A stretch of DNA of 64,000 nucleotides from Citrus sinensis. Its lineage: Eukaryota; Streptophyta; Magnoliopsida; Sapindales; Rutaceae. Below, in pieces: positions 10,324 to 21,127 of this stretch. Numbering within the stretch: the stretch's first letter is position 1; each line of letters starts with the position of its first letter. The notes beneath the pieces were generated by a model. That model was not told where the DNA came from and did no database searches. It saw only the letters and a list, made by a program, of their open reading frames with translations. The stretch spans positions 21,583,501 through 21,647,500 of the forward strand of contig NC_068559.1 in assembly GCF_022201045.2 (NCBI RefSeq), written 5' to 3'. The translations under genes and the position numbers were made by a program.

Positions 10324-11971
10324 TCAAATCGTGATCAGGACCTTGACACAATCAGGTTGCTTCAACAGCTGAATTGCCTTGTCGATCTCTTCCAATTTAA
10401 CATGATGGGTCAAGAGTTGATGAAGTTTAAATTCCTTGTTCTTGCATTTGTCAAGCAGTGTCGGAAGGTCGGATTTTGTTTTGATCCCACCAAAAGTGGT
10501 ACCTTTCAAAGTCCGGCCACCACATGCAAGAGCGATTACGTTCAGTGGCACCATCGCATCAACTCCTACCCCAATTACTATCACTTTTCCTTTTCCCTGT
10601 TGCCCATTTAAAAAAGAGTGTCAGTAATTTCTTTTTTTTTTTTTTCTTTAGAGTTACATATCCCAAGTGTTGCAAGATTTTTAACTTACCACTTTTGTGG
10701 TTTCAAGTGCTTCAGAAAGTAAAGATGGAACCCCAGTGCACTCGAAGCAATAATCCACACCCATTCCATGAGTTATCCCCTTCACCAGTTCTGAAATTGA
10801 CTTGTTTGGTTCATCATCAGGGTTTATGAAATCTGTCATTCCAAAAGCTTTCCCCTTTTCTTTTTTCCATGGGTTCTTGTCTATCCCAATTATCTTAGCT
10901 GCCCCTTGCATCCTGGCTCCATCAACAGCCTGCAATTACCAATTACAACAATCACAACATTGCTTTTGACAACACTAAAATTGTTTTTCCCCATTTTGTA
11001 CATAACATACCCCTAATCCAACAGTACCAAGCCCTAAAACAGCAACACTAGATCCTTTTTCAACTTTGGCTTCCTTCCAAGCCGCCCCATAACCAGTTGT
11101 AAATCCACATGAAAGGAAGCTAGCATCCGAGGGATCAATGCTTGGATCAACTTTGACTACATAATTGGCATCGATGACCATATATTCAGACCAAGTGGAG
11201 CATGAAAAAATGTGATACAATTTTTGGCCTCTTACGGACATTCTTGAAGTGCTATCAAGCATTAAACCGTTCAGTGCTATTGGATATTTTAGGCATAAAT
11301 TGGTCATTTCTGATGTGCAATTTTCACATTCTTTACATTCTCCAATATAAGTTGGAATCACAATATCTCCTTCTTTCACTTCTTTCACTTCATCCCCAGC
11401 ACTCTCCACCACCCTACGAATTGCATTAAAAAACAAAAAAAAAATTTCCAAAATTAACTTCTTAGTTTTATGTATATAGATGAAGTGATACATTGGTGCA
11501 ATTGTGTATATAATACATACATAACAAGGAAATCAGTACTTACCCGACACCTTCGTGCCCGAGAACACGAGGATAAAGAGGCTGAAAAAAATAAAATAAA
11601 AGAACAAAACAGATTAAATTATTAACCAAGATTTATGTGATATAGTTGATACTGCATATACTAACCGCTGGGAATCCTTCAGAGCAAAGGATATCAGTGT
11701 GACAAACACTGGCATAAAGCATCTTAACCCTAACTTCAGTTGATTTCGGAGGCTCTACTTGTATCTCCTCTACCTTTAATGGCTCTCCTAAACCCCAACA
11801 TACCACAGCTGCAGCAAAAACATATCCAAAACTTTTCCCATCAAAACGACACAAAAATCTAACAACAAACAAACCAACCCAGTTCGTATAACTTGTTTCT
11901 AAATTTTACGCAATAATTGGATTAATAGCCTTTTTCATACCTTTGCACGTTATGGCTTGTGAATTGCTCAT
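10324..11971 (-). CDS. Zinc-dependent alcohol dehydrogenase-like protein (gene 2)
   Basis: Six coding exons on the minus strand: 11941-11971, 11666-11808, 11544-11581, 11011-11413, 10690-10929, 10324-10596, total 1128 bp, 375 residues. Exon lengths and phases match gene 1 exactly except exon 6, which is one codon longer. All introns are GT-AG. Zinc ligands are present in SVCHTD, LGHEGVG and LSCGFTTG; structural-zinc cysteines in [17 protein letters not shown]; the Rossmann loop reads LGLGTVGLG. The start [10 protein letters not shown] parallels gene 1. It is a clear paralog, convergent with gene 1 and fragment A. Exon 6 is most like the broken exon 6 at 16406-16635. It is probably a functional cytosolic MDR dehydrogenase of unknown substrate. 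Confidence 0.9.
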
Positions 11972-12412
11972 TGTTAGTATTGCTGTAGATTTTGCAGCCT
12001 CGAATTTCAAACTGTCGATAAGGAGATGAGCTCTGCATAAGGCCACTTCAATGAAACCGTTGACTCAAATAAATTTTTTAACCAGTCGTGCCACCGATGA
12101 GCTGTCGGCTCACTGAACCGCAAACGTTGAGCGAGTTTCTTAAGATAGGCGTGGGCCCAGATTCTATTGGACAATTTCAATAATTTGTCATCTTTTAAGG
12201 TTATATTATCAACCATGAGTCACTCACTTTATTTATTTGGTGTCATGATCTTCTCTGACGTCTGAACTGACAAATAAATAGTGAAGTTTTAACGGTGATC
12301 ACCTAGCTAGGGCTAGCCCACTGTGCACTGTTGCGTCTGGCGTAAGATATGTTAAACGTAACTTAGTCAAAACTTTCTTAATTTAGCCGAAGCTTTCTTA
12401 ATTGGGAGTCAT

Positions 12413-12524
12413 TATGTTACGTGTAATGTAACATACACAACCCACAAGAATCACACAAATTATGGGACCTATATAATTATGTGGTTCTTGTGGGTTGTGT
12501 ATGTTACATCAGATGTAACATAAC
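12413..12524. mobile_element. Short palindromic MITE (about 112 bp)
   Basis: The two arms are near-perfect inverted repeats of about 50 bp: the left begins tatgttacgtgtaatgtaac, and the right ends with the complementary gttacatcagatgtaacata. About 10 bp separate the arms. The superfamily is not determined. Confidence 0.75.
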
Positions 12525-12679
12525 AAAATCCTTCTTAATTATATAATAATGTATAATTGAGTACAGGGAGGAATAGCTTTCTCCTTCATTAATTTGCGGG
12601 CAGAATAGTTTCAGCTTCAAATTTTAGGCTGTGATTAGTAGAATTGATTTAGATAGTTTCAATAGAATTCTGAACCATA

Positions 12680-12845
12680 AATTTTTGTATAAATTTATTT
12701 TATACAAACTGATGTGATATAGTAAAATTAATTAAATTAAATATTTATTGGCCCACATGATTTATTTTTATTATTTTATATTTTCATTCAACCAATGAAT
12801 TAATGTCACATCACTTTGTACAAGATAAGTTTGTACAAGAGTTTG
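12680..12845. mobile_element. MITE with about 40-bp inverted ends
   Basis: The left end ttgtataaatttattttata and the right end gtacaagataagtttgtaca are inverted copies with some mismatches, next to matching tgatgtga / tcacatca motifs. The right arm is itself part of the tandem duplication at 12797-12980. Confidence 0.55.
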
Positions 12846-12980
12846 TTGTTGTATCACCACTAAAAAAAAATGGGAGAGTTAATTTGTGAATTAATGCCAC
12901 ATCAATTTGTACAAGATAAGTTTATACAAGAGTTTGTGACTATATCATCACTCAAAAGAAAAATAGAAGAGTTAATTTGT
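12797..12980. repeat. About 92-bp tandem duplication
   Basis: The block from aattaatg(t/c)cacatca through gagttaatttgtg occurs at about 12797-12887 and again at 12888-12980 with scattered substitutions. Confidence 0.8.
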
Positions 12981-13064
12981 GAAAGAGACTTCACCATCAG
13001 ACTAAGGAAATTAACTATAGTTAGGCATGCATGATTAGTCAAACGCAATTGGGTACGTGATTTT

Positions 13065-13252
13065 AAAAGGGATCATGATCCTCTCTTGATTTGAGCACTC
13101 CTGATCTTTTACATATTTTGTGCCACATGTGTTTTAGTGTTAGTAGATGATTAAGATTTAATTACTTTTTATTTTTAATTTATTAACCACCAATCATATT
13201 AATAGAATTTTCTTAGATGAAAATCAGATTAGGAGAGGATCCTGATCCTTTT
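13065..13252. mobile_element. MITE, 188 bp, imperfect 25-bp inverted ends
   Basis: The left end reads aaaagggatcatgatcctct; the right end, reverse-complemented, reads aaaaggatcaggatcctctc. The interior is AT-rich and noncoding. I did not find a clear target duplication. Confidence 0.65.
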
Positions 13253-14361
13253 GGAAGACACATCGCATGGCTGTCGGGGAAAGTCAAACGATTCTACAGT
13301 CGAACAATTTATTCGAGGGGTAAACATCTTTTTTAACCCCAAATAATAATAATGTTTAATTTACCTTCTAAAAATATGAAAATATTAATTTACTTATTTT
13401 CATTTAAAACATGAAAATAAGTGGGGGCATGTAGATGTATTTATATTTTATTTTCTTAATAGTAAATAAGAATAAATTGATATTTTCAAAATCTTTAAGC
13501 ATAAGTTGAAAATTGTCATTTTAAGTAGGGTAAAATCTAAAGTTACCCTTTGTTGTGCAAATTTTAATGTACTCGCAAGCGCACGAATCTATTGTAGTAT
13601 AGATCAATGGTGACGAGTGTCGATCCCACGAGGAGGTGGATTTTAATTATATGTAGAATTAATTTTGTAAATGGGTGGTTGAAATTGTGGTGGAAGTGAT
13701 TTAAATTATCCTAAAATTGGAATTGAGATGGCGATAATAAATTCTAAAATTAGAATTGCAATGGCGAGAATAAATTGAAGCGAAATCTATTGAAATGACG
13801 TACTTAGGTATCTGGATCCGTATCAACATGCATCATGGGCTAAATAATCCGTATTAATGCCAATTAAATCATGAGGGGGGAATCCACACCTCATGAACCA
13901 CGCTCTAATCAATATGATGCTAAGGGCTTATCGTGTCAAATAATAATAACCTTGTACTTGAGGACCGGTGAAACCAAGGCGGTACTAGACAAGAATATTA
14001 TTATTTGTCGACGAGAAGTCAAAACATCCACAAAAACTAGAGGGGAAGAGAAAATAAATTTACCAAATTAAGCCCATGACACATGTTGAGACTTCACCTT
14101 CAACCCAAGCTTGAAAAAAAATTAGCCACTCATAATTGAACTAGAGGCAAAATGGGAATTTATTAAAATACGAAGAAAATACAAGATGGAGAAGGAATTA
14201 TAGAAAATGGATCCCAAAAATAGATTTAGAGATATCAAATTAGGGGGGAGAGGCCCCCTTTTTATAGATACATCAAGTAAATCATGGCCATCATATTAAA
14301 AACAGTTTGGACGCTCAGGATTGCGCTATGTCATCAGTCAACAGTACGCGGTTTGACCACG

Positions 14362-14439
14362 CGGATGAACAGTAACACGGTTTGACCCGGATGAACAGTA
14401 ACGCGGTTTGACTCGGATGAACAGTAACGCGGTTTGGTT
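14362..14439. repeat. 26-bp tandem repeat, three copies
   Basis: Units starting cggatgaacagtaac at 14362, 14388 and 14414, each ending in cggtttg plus 2-3 variable bases. It lies inside the solo LTR. Confidence 0.85.
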
Positions 14440-14611
14440 GAAAATAATCCTGTGTGATGCATGTACCGTACGCAAGATTTTTCGTCCACTGATATGCTGC
14501 CATGTCACCATCAACAGTATATAAGAATTTTAGCCCAACAGGATCGTGACACCTCATCAGTCAATGCCACATCATCGACCCGTCTATATGAACAGTGTCG
14601 TGAACAGTAAC

Positions 14612-14661
14612 ATAGACAGTACCGTACACGTGAATAGTACCGTACATGTGAATAGTGTCAT
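14612..14661. repeat. 18-bp repeat shared with the copia leader
   Basis: About 2.7 copies of gtgaatagtaccgtacat. The copia leader at 3609-3693 has the same unit with ...gtatac endings. Confidence 0.75.
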
Positions 14662-14921
14662 TTTTCCTTTTATGCTCCTCCTAAGGTTTTCGACCGTCCT
14701 GAGTTAAAAAGTGATGTCCGTTTTACCGTCTAATCTCTCCTTTATTGTGAAATTACTATAATGCCCCTAAAATACATAAAATACTTAATTAAAATAAAAC
14801 ACGTGTAATTAAATCACAAGAAAGTTAAATACATAAAAGTAAAGGTTGTTAGTAAGACTTGAAATGTAAAATGACGGTTTTCTCCTTTATAAATATGCAT
14901 TTTCTAACACTCAACACCCTT

Positions 14922-16380
14922 ATCCGAATAATTGTTTTTACCAAAATAATCTTTTGATATCATATTATTTTTGTACACACTTATTTGTACGCGACATAAA
15001 TCCTCTCATTATCTAAACTTATTTGAGTTTTGAAAGATCTTTTGACACGTCGTATGCTTTTTAATTTATATATGATCAAGATTTATTTCTTTATAATGTT
15101 TCAATATAATAATTACTAACCACATTTTATTTGCTCATAAAAAAAAAAAGAAATTTCTTGTCAAGTTTGTACAAAGTATTTATGACTGTATTATTTTTTA
15201 ATTCCAATATAAATAGGCCTGATTAGTGTCTCGTAAACTATATACAATATTGAAAGAAAATATTACTCTTTCCTCGCACATTTTCTTAAACATGGTTATG
15301 ATTCTTCATATTTTAATCCAACACAAATAAATTAATATTACTTCAAAAGGAACCACAAACGATCGTTTTCGAATATTTCAAATTGGTTTCAGAATTTATA
15401 ATGTCGTAGATTGTCCAATTTTTATATCTTCGTTTATTGCATCAGAATGCTTTTCAAAAAGCAATCAATTTTTTTTTTTTGAAAATCTTTTACAACCTAT
15501 ACATATACGACAACATGGAATTTACCAGGATTTTAAAGACACGAACTTTTGTCTTGTTCAATATTGAGGGGTTGTGCTTTGAAAGTTATAGTTGCTATAG
15601 AATAAAAATTGTAATTATGAAATCAAAGTTCATAATGTATGGTAAATATGATTTTAGAAAATAATTTTGATAGAAATAGTAAATATATTATATGTTTTTT
15701 TTTATCATACTTGTGTGAGATAAAATCAATTTAGTTTACGAACTACATCAACAAGTAGAGCTAAATACTTTAGTGTTATAACTTAAAAGTTAGATTTTCC
15801 CAAACAATATATAAAATTTTTAACTTGTGAGGTTGCTTCCGGAGCTTGTGTCACAAATGCCTAGTCCTAAAAGTTCTAAAAGTTAATTACATATCAACTA
15901 TGCACTCATATTAGTAGATATGTGGCACACATTTTTTAAAAGTTTAAGATCTTAGCACTCGAATCATCAAAGGATTCTTATTTGTTAAAAACGAAAAAAA
16001 AAATCAAATGAGGCAATTTCTCGGAAGAAAATTTTGTTCAAATGTAGTGAAAGTAAATATCATCTCTATCAATGCAAAAATTTTGATTTCAGGGTTTTGA
16101 CGCCCTAACTTCGCCGCCATCTTTATTTATTTATTCATCAATTCTTTTTCAATCTGTATTATTTATGTGACATTATAAGCATCAGAATATTACACAACTA
16201 TGACAAGTTTCTGAATGTGACTCTATCAATCTTTTATTTTTTGGGCTGAATCCCATAATTTAATTTTGGTTGTGCAGTATACATTTTTTTAATACAACTT
16301 TTTTATTAGAAACTATCATTAATTACAAGACATGTAAAACAAAAATTGTGAGGTGCAAAAAAAATTACTCGAAAAGTATG
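14922..16380. other. AT-rich intergenic DNA
   Basis: No credible gene. The only structured part is 16010-16223, the diverged copy of 7442-7630. Open frames here are short and of low complexity. Confidence 0.6.
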
Positions 16381-16405
16381 AGACAATGTAATGTTAAGTA
16401 TCGAA

Positions 16406-16635
16406 TGGGGAAAAGGAAAAGTGAAGTTAATTGGTATAGGTGGCCGGACTTTGAAGGCTACCGTTTTCGGGGGGATCAAAACAAAATCTGCCTTCCGATA
16501 CTGCTTGACAAATGCAAGAACAAGGAACTTAAACTTCATCAACTTTTGAACCATCATGTTAAATTGGAAGAGATTGGCGAGGCAATTCAGCTGTTGAAGC
16601 AACCTGATTGTGTCAAGGTCCTTATCAGGATTTGA
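16406..16635 (+). pseudogene. ADH-like fragment B (exon 6 only)
   Basis: The fragment starts with the ggaaaaggaaaagtg exon-6 opening and ends at the tga at 16633-16635 after VKVLIRI. It is closest to exon 6 of gene 2 ([28 protein letters not shown]). It lacks about 16 codons present in both intact genes just after the start, and it has a one-base loss near 16485-16495, so the first half and second half are in different frames. No upstream ADH exon is nearby. The downstream DNA resembles that of gene 1. Confidence 0.9.
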
Positions 16636-16860
16636 ATGGTGTTGCCCTTTAAAAATTGAGTTCGAAATCTTATAAGCCTCATTTGCTTTTGTTTCTTACA
16701 CATATCTCTGTCTTCTTTTCTCTTTCTTCTTTTATTGTCAGCTTTTACTAATCGAATTGGATTCAATACTTATCTCATTATTATCTTTTAATAATTTTAT
16801 GTCACATGCATTTCTTGTACCTATAATAACTATCATACAAGCACTTCTTGTATATATAAC

Positions 16861-17229
16861 CAGTGGCTGATCTAGAAAAATAATTTACTGGGGGCTAAAT
16901 TAAATAACGACAAGACATAAAAACTGAAAACTTGAATATATAAACTTGAATATAACTTTTTTGGTTTAACGAAATCTCTAATTAAAATGTGGCACTCACG
17001 ATCTAATAATTATGAATTATAAATATTTTGAGATGTGGGCTTTGATTTTAAGTTAAAGTATAACTTTTGTAATTAATAAAATAATAATTTAAATTTAAAG
17101 GATGTGGCTAACTAATAATTTGACAGGGGTTATTTAGAAATATGATAATTTTTCTTTATCAAATAGAGGTATTTTCTTTTTCCAGTGGAGGCTTGAGCCC
17201 CCACTTGTTCTACAGTGAATCCGCCACTG
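16861..17229. mobile_element. Non-autonomous hAT element (369 bp)
   Basis: Ends are cagtggctgatc and (reverse complement) cagtggcggatt. Both flanks carry the same 8 bp, tatataac (16853-16860 and 17230-17237), the target-duplication length of hAT transposons. There is no transposase inside. With the element removed, the flanks form a continuous match to DNA downstream of gene 1 (around 6490-6550), consistent with insertion after the gene duplication. Confidence 0.88.
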
Positions 17230-17327
17230 TATATAACAACTATCAATCACGGCTTCATGAAATAATTCAGTACAAATGTAAGACTAGCACTATTTGGTTT
17301 ACTGAGATGAAAGAAGTATATTTATAT

Positions 17328-17992
17328 TGTTGGACCAAGACCAGCAAAGAACCGATCTTAATCCCCCAAGATCCACTCGACTTAGCCTTAATCAAAGAAC
17401 TAATTACGATCAACCAATGCTATGTGAAACCACTTATTGAAATCAACAGATATCAAACAAAAGAAAACAGAGAAATAATCACACACTAACACAAAAGGGT
17501 TAAGTGGTTCAGCCACCAAGTGACCTACATCCACTGTGAAAAAGAGAAAGAGCTTTCACTGATTTAGAGTTTACAAGATACAAGATGCCTGAGAAACTAT
17601 TACGAACTTCAGCACTACAGCAATGAAAAGAAGAAGACTTATATACACGCCTGAATTTCTCTAGAAACAACCCCCAGAAACCAACTCACCAGGCCTGGGT
17701 TTGTTGGTAACAAACCCAGAAATTTCCCGCTTATCTTAACAGCATTAATAGCCGTTCAAACTAGCTTCAATACACGTGTAGAATCTTCACTCAAAACGCA
17801 GCCTTCTTCAGTCGTTTAGAATAAGTAAAGCATGTGCAATATCACGTGCTTAACTTATTCATTTGGCTGATCCACCAAGCTTGTCATACGACTCACTTGT
17901 GTCACATAACCGACATATCATCCAGTCCTGAAACTCAAGACTGACATGTCATACTCAACTACAAATATAGATTTGCAGTTCACTTCTCAACA
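17328..17992 (-). repeat. 3' LTR of the truncated copia element
   Basis: It starts tgttggacca and ends cttctcaaca on the plus strand. The adjacent polypurine tract confirms it is the 3' LTR. The other LTR is absent, so no target duplication can be tested. Confidence 0.8.
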
Positions 17993-18053
17993 TTCTCCAC
18001 CTTGAACCAAATCTGTTACTCCTCTTTTTCTCCATCATCATATCCTCTGCAGC

Positions 18054-18464
18054 TTAGATCCTACAGACTCCAGCTAAGTTCACACAGAACTCAAACTTGG
18101 CACCAGGTAAAGCTTTGGTTAACATGTCTGTCACATTGTCATCAGTGTGTATTTTCACCAGTTTTACCACTCCTTTTGACACTTCCAGCCTGACAAAATG
18201 AAGCTTGATGTCAATGTGTTTAGTCTTCTCATGGTGTATCTGATTTTTGCTTAAACAGATAGCACTCTGACTATTACAATGAACTGTTATTTGCCTCTGT
18301 TTATACCCCAGATCAGTCACCATTCCTTTAAGCCAAATAGCTTCTTTTATTGCATCAGCTGCAGCAGTGTACTCGGCTTCAGTTGTTGACAAAGCAACAA
18401 CATTTTGCAAAGAAGCTTTCCAACTTATAGTGCAACCACTCAGTTTGAACAGATATCCAGTCAA
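18054..18464 (-). pseudogene. copia RNase H remnant
   Basis: Open for 136 codons and recognisable from TGYLFKLSGCTISWKA, STTEAEYTA, HEKTKHIDIKLHFVR and DMLTKALP, the conserved C-terminal RNase H of copia Pol. It is only the last part of the polyprotein, truncated at its N-terminal side by the junction with ADH DNA. Confidence 0.9.
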
Positions 18465-18589
18465 TGACCTCCTTAATTACATAATTAATGAACAGTAATA
18501 CATAACTCTTTCAATACTTATATTTTTTGTTTAAATTACTTGGTTTGACCACCAGTGAATTTTTCTTATTTTGATCTTTTTATTTTCAG

Positions 18590-19518
18590 GCCCTTTTCCC
18601 TCGCGTTCTTGGCCATGAAGGTGTTGGGTAAGTACACATGTTTCTTAATTATATATAGTTTAGCCTAACGGCAATCCCATTCCCCTCTCCATTTCTTCAT
18701 TATGTATGTATACATAATTGCACAAAATGCATCATAAAATTAAAAGAATAGTTTTGGTTTTTTTTTTAAAAAAAATAATGAAATGCAGGGTGGTGGAGAG
18801 TGTTGGTGATGAAGTGAAAGAATTTAAAGAAGGAGATATTGTGATTCCAACTTACATCGGAGAATGTAAAAAATGTGAAAATTGCACATCAGAAATGGCC
18901 AATTTATGCCTGAAACATCCATTCACCATCAATGGGTTGATGCCAGACGGCAGTTCAAGAATGTCCATAAGAGGCCAAAAATTGTATCACCTATTTACAT
19001 GCTCCACAATGGCCGAATATACGGTGGTTGATGCCAATTATGCTGTGAAAGTTGATCCAGGTATAGATCTTTCACTTGCTGGCTTCCTTTCATGTGGATA
19101 CTCGTCTGGATTTGGCGCAGCTTGGAAGGAATTCAAAGTTGAAAAGGGATCAAGTGTTGCTGTTTTTGGCCTTGGTGCTGTTGGATTAGGGGTGTGTAAC
19201 TACATGTACAAAATGAGAAACACCATTCTCTAGTTCCTTGAAAATAATTTTAGTAGTTATCGTAATTTCTAACTGCAGGTGGTCGATGGAGCCAGAATCC
19301 AAGGGGCAGCTAAAATAATTGGGATAGACAAGAACCCATGTAGAAAAGACAAGGGAGAAGCTTTTGGAATGACGGATTTTATAAATCCTGCTGATGAACC
19401 AAATAAATGAATTTCAGAATTAGTCAAGGAAATGACTCATGGAACGGGTGTGGATTATGGCTTTGAGTGCACTGGGGTTACATCTTTACTTTCGGAAGCC
19501 CTTGAAGCCACCAAGTTG
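18590..19518 (+). pseudogene. ADH-like fragment C (exons 3-5)
   Basis: Exon 3 (18590-18627), exon 4 (18789-19191) and exon 5 (19279-19518) match gene 1 in length, splice sites and even intron sequence. Exon 4 keeps the structural-zinc cysteines ([17 protein letters not shown]) and LSCGYSSG. Exon 5 has an in-frame TGA at 19408-19410 where gene 1 has TCA. Exons 1-2 are replaced by the truncated copia element. Similarity to gene 1 ends in intron 5 near 19655, so exon 6 is gone. It cannot make an enzyme. Confidence 0.92.
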
Positions 19519-19659
19519 GTATGTTTCTTCACTAAAACCCAAGGAATTAGCATTTCCGGCAGGCTTTAAATCTATTTTTAGTAATTTTTCAGACAAACTA
19601 TCGAACACATTTTTAATGATTTCATTTTCAAATTCTGTATTTTAAAAACAAACTAAGAA

Positions 19660-21118
19660 AAATAAAATATTTGATCTTTGACTTGTTCTGTAACTGTCAA
19701 TCGAAGCTTCATTAAAAAATAAAATAAACCAACACGGCATCCAGATTCCAGTCTAATAAGATTAAAGATATTAAAATAAGTAAATATCTTCACATATTTA
19801 AGAACATTTATATATTTTTTTTCTATTAAAATAAATAATGGGGGCGCAGTTAGTGGTCAAGGGGTATATAAAACTCTTTTGTTTTTTTATTTGATTGCCG
19901 GACCGGGGCTTCTTGGTGCAAGCCTGGGCCCAGGCCTAGTAAATTATTACCCCTGTTGACAAACTGAAGTAATTAAGCAAAATTTTACTTTATTAAAAGT
20001 ATTTATTATAATTACATTCTTTTTTTAAAAAAAAAAAAAAAGGAAAAATAAGATTAATCTCTCTAGACTCTGAACCCAAGTTCCGTCCCGTCATTTCTGC
20101 TAATTAAACATTTTTGGATAAAAATATGTAGGGGCAGAAGTTAATGGATAGATTCAGTTTTTCTAAAAACGCATCTGCTATATATACAAAAATTGGTGGA
20201 TAACCAAACATTAAATGAATATGAACATGAATCAAATTAATAATAATACTAATAATAAACAAATAAGCCATTAAATTTTCTAATTAATTCACTACTTTTT
20301 AAATATATTGGTGGGTAACTGCCAAAACATTAATAAAAAACATAAACAATTAAGAGAATATCTTTTTAAAAAATTAATTACCTATTGGGTATGATTTATT
20401 TAATAGTCATAAGTGTTTATTTTATTATAAAATTTCTTTTTAAATTTTTTATTATTTTTTAATTCTATTTTGATAGAATATTTTTTAACTAAATAAACTA
20501 TTTTGCTGTCAGAGAGCTTTTTTTAAAATGTCCATCATTTATTTTAAAAGTTCTTTTTTAATATGTCCATTATTTATTTTACATTCTTATTTCACATTTT
20601 TACAACATAACTTTAAAAACTAGTCTACTAAAATAATTTTTTAATTTTTTAATAAAGGCTCTCACACAATCAAACAACTATTTTTTTTAATAAAAAACTT
20701 TGCTTAAATAAATTATATTTAAAAAATTATACTAAATGAAGCATAAGAAAATCACAATTAATATGTTATGAATAATGATACATAAACAATTTTTTTATAT
20801 AGTCAATATTTTACTAACTGATATGACATATTATCATTAGTTGAATTCAAAACATAATAGAATCATGATTTTTTTTTAAATATTTTTGTCGGTCAATCTT
20901 TTCTTATCACATTCATAGTTTTCTTGTTTGTTGAACATTTGGAAGTCTATAATTTTATTAATTTTAAATCTTTTTCAAAATTTATTTGTTTTTTTTATGA
21001 GTTATATCTATTTTTCAAATTTTTATATCTAAATAAAAAAAAAGTAAATTTTTGTAATTTTAATATGAATAAAAAAATCTAAATAGAAAATAAATAATAT
21101 ATTCTAAAAATATCATCA
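19660..21118. other. Very AT-rich intergenic DNA
   Basis: No gene or clear repeat boundary. A short GC-richer patch at about 19840-19960 stands out but has no open frame I trust. Confidence 0.5.
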
Positions 21119-21127
21119 TTAAATATA

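Larger units (their letters stand above)
11990..13550. other. Intergenic region upstream of ADH-like gene 2, rich in small inverted repeats
   Basis: No gene. It carries three MITE-like units (12413-12524, about 12680-12845, 13065-13252) and a two-copy tandem repeat (12797-12980). A TATA box for gene 2 was not evident near 12000-12050. Confidence 0.6.
13551..14916 (-). mobile_element. Solo LTR, 1366 bp, with 5-bp target duplication
   Basis: The block begins tgttg and ends caaca and is flanked on both sides by the same pentamer, ccctt (13546-13550 and 14917-14921). A minus-strand TATA motif (ctataaaaaggggg, near 14260) gives orientation. No coding sequence is inside, and one LTR between matching target duplications is the mark of recombination between the two LTRs of an ancestral element. 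It contains a 26-bp tandem array and copies of the 18-bp unit seen in the copia leader. A non-autonomous short element is the alternative. Confidence 0.75.
17328..18470 (-). mobile_element. Truncated copia element: 3' LTR, PPT and RNase H
   Basis: Reading the minus strand from 18470 gives the copia RNase H, then a polypurine tract (17993-18005, AAGGTGGAGAA), then a 665-bp LTR (17328-17992) with TGTTG/CAACA ends. RT, integrase, gag and the 5' LTR are missing. The break at about 18470 joins directly to intron 2 of ADH fragment C. LTR ends differ from those of the element at 1-4429, so this is another family. Confidence 0.88.

Noticed and set aside
1..18470. One copia element split by the ADH cluster, with RNase H at 18054-18464 as its missing 3' end
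   Set aside because: The LTR termini and LTR sequences of the two elements differ, so they are separate insertions of different families.
4516..19518. A biosynthetic gene cluster built around the ADH genes
   Set aside because: No P450, terpene synthase, methyltransferase or other pathway gene is nearby; only duplicates of one family are present.
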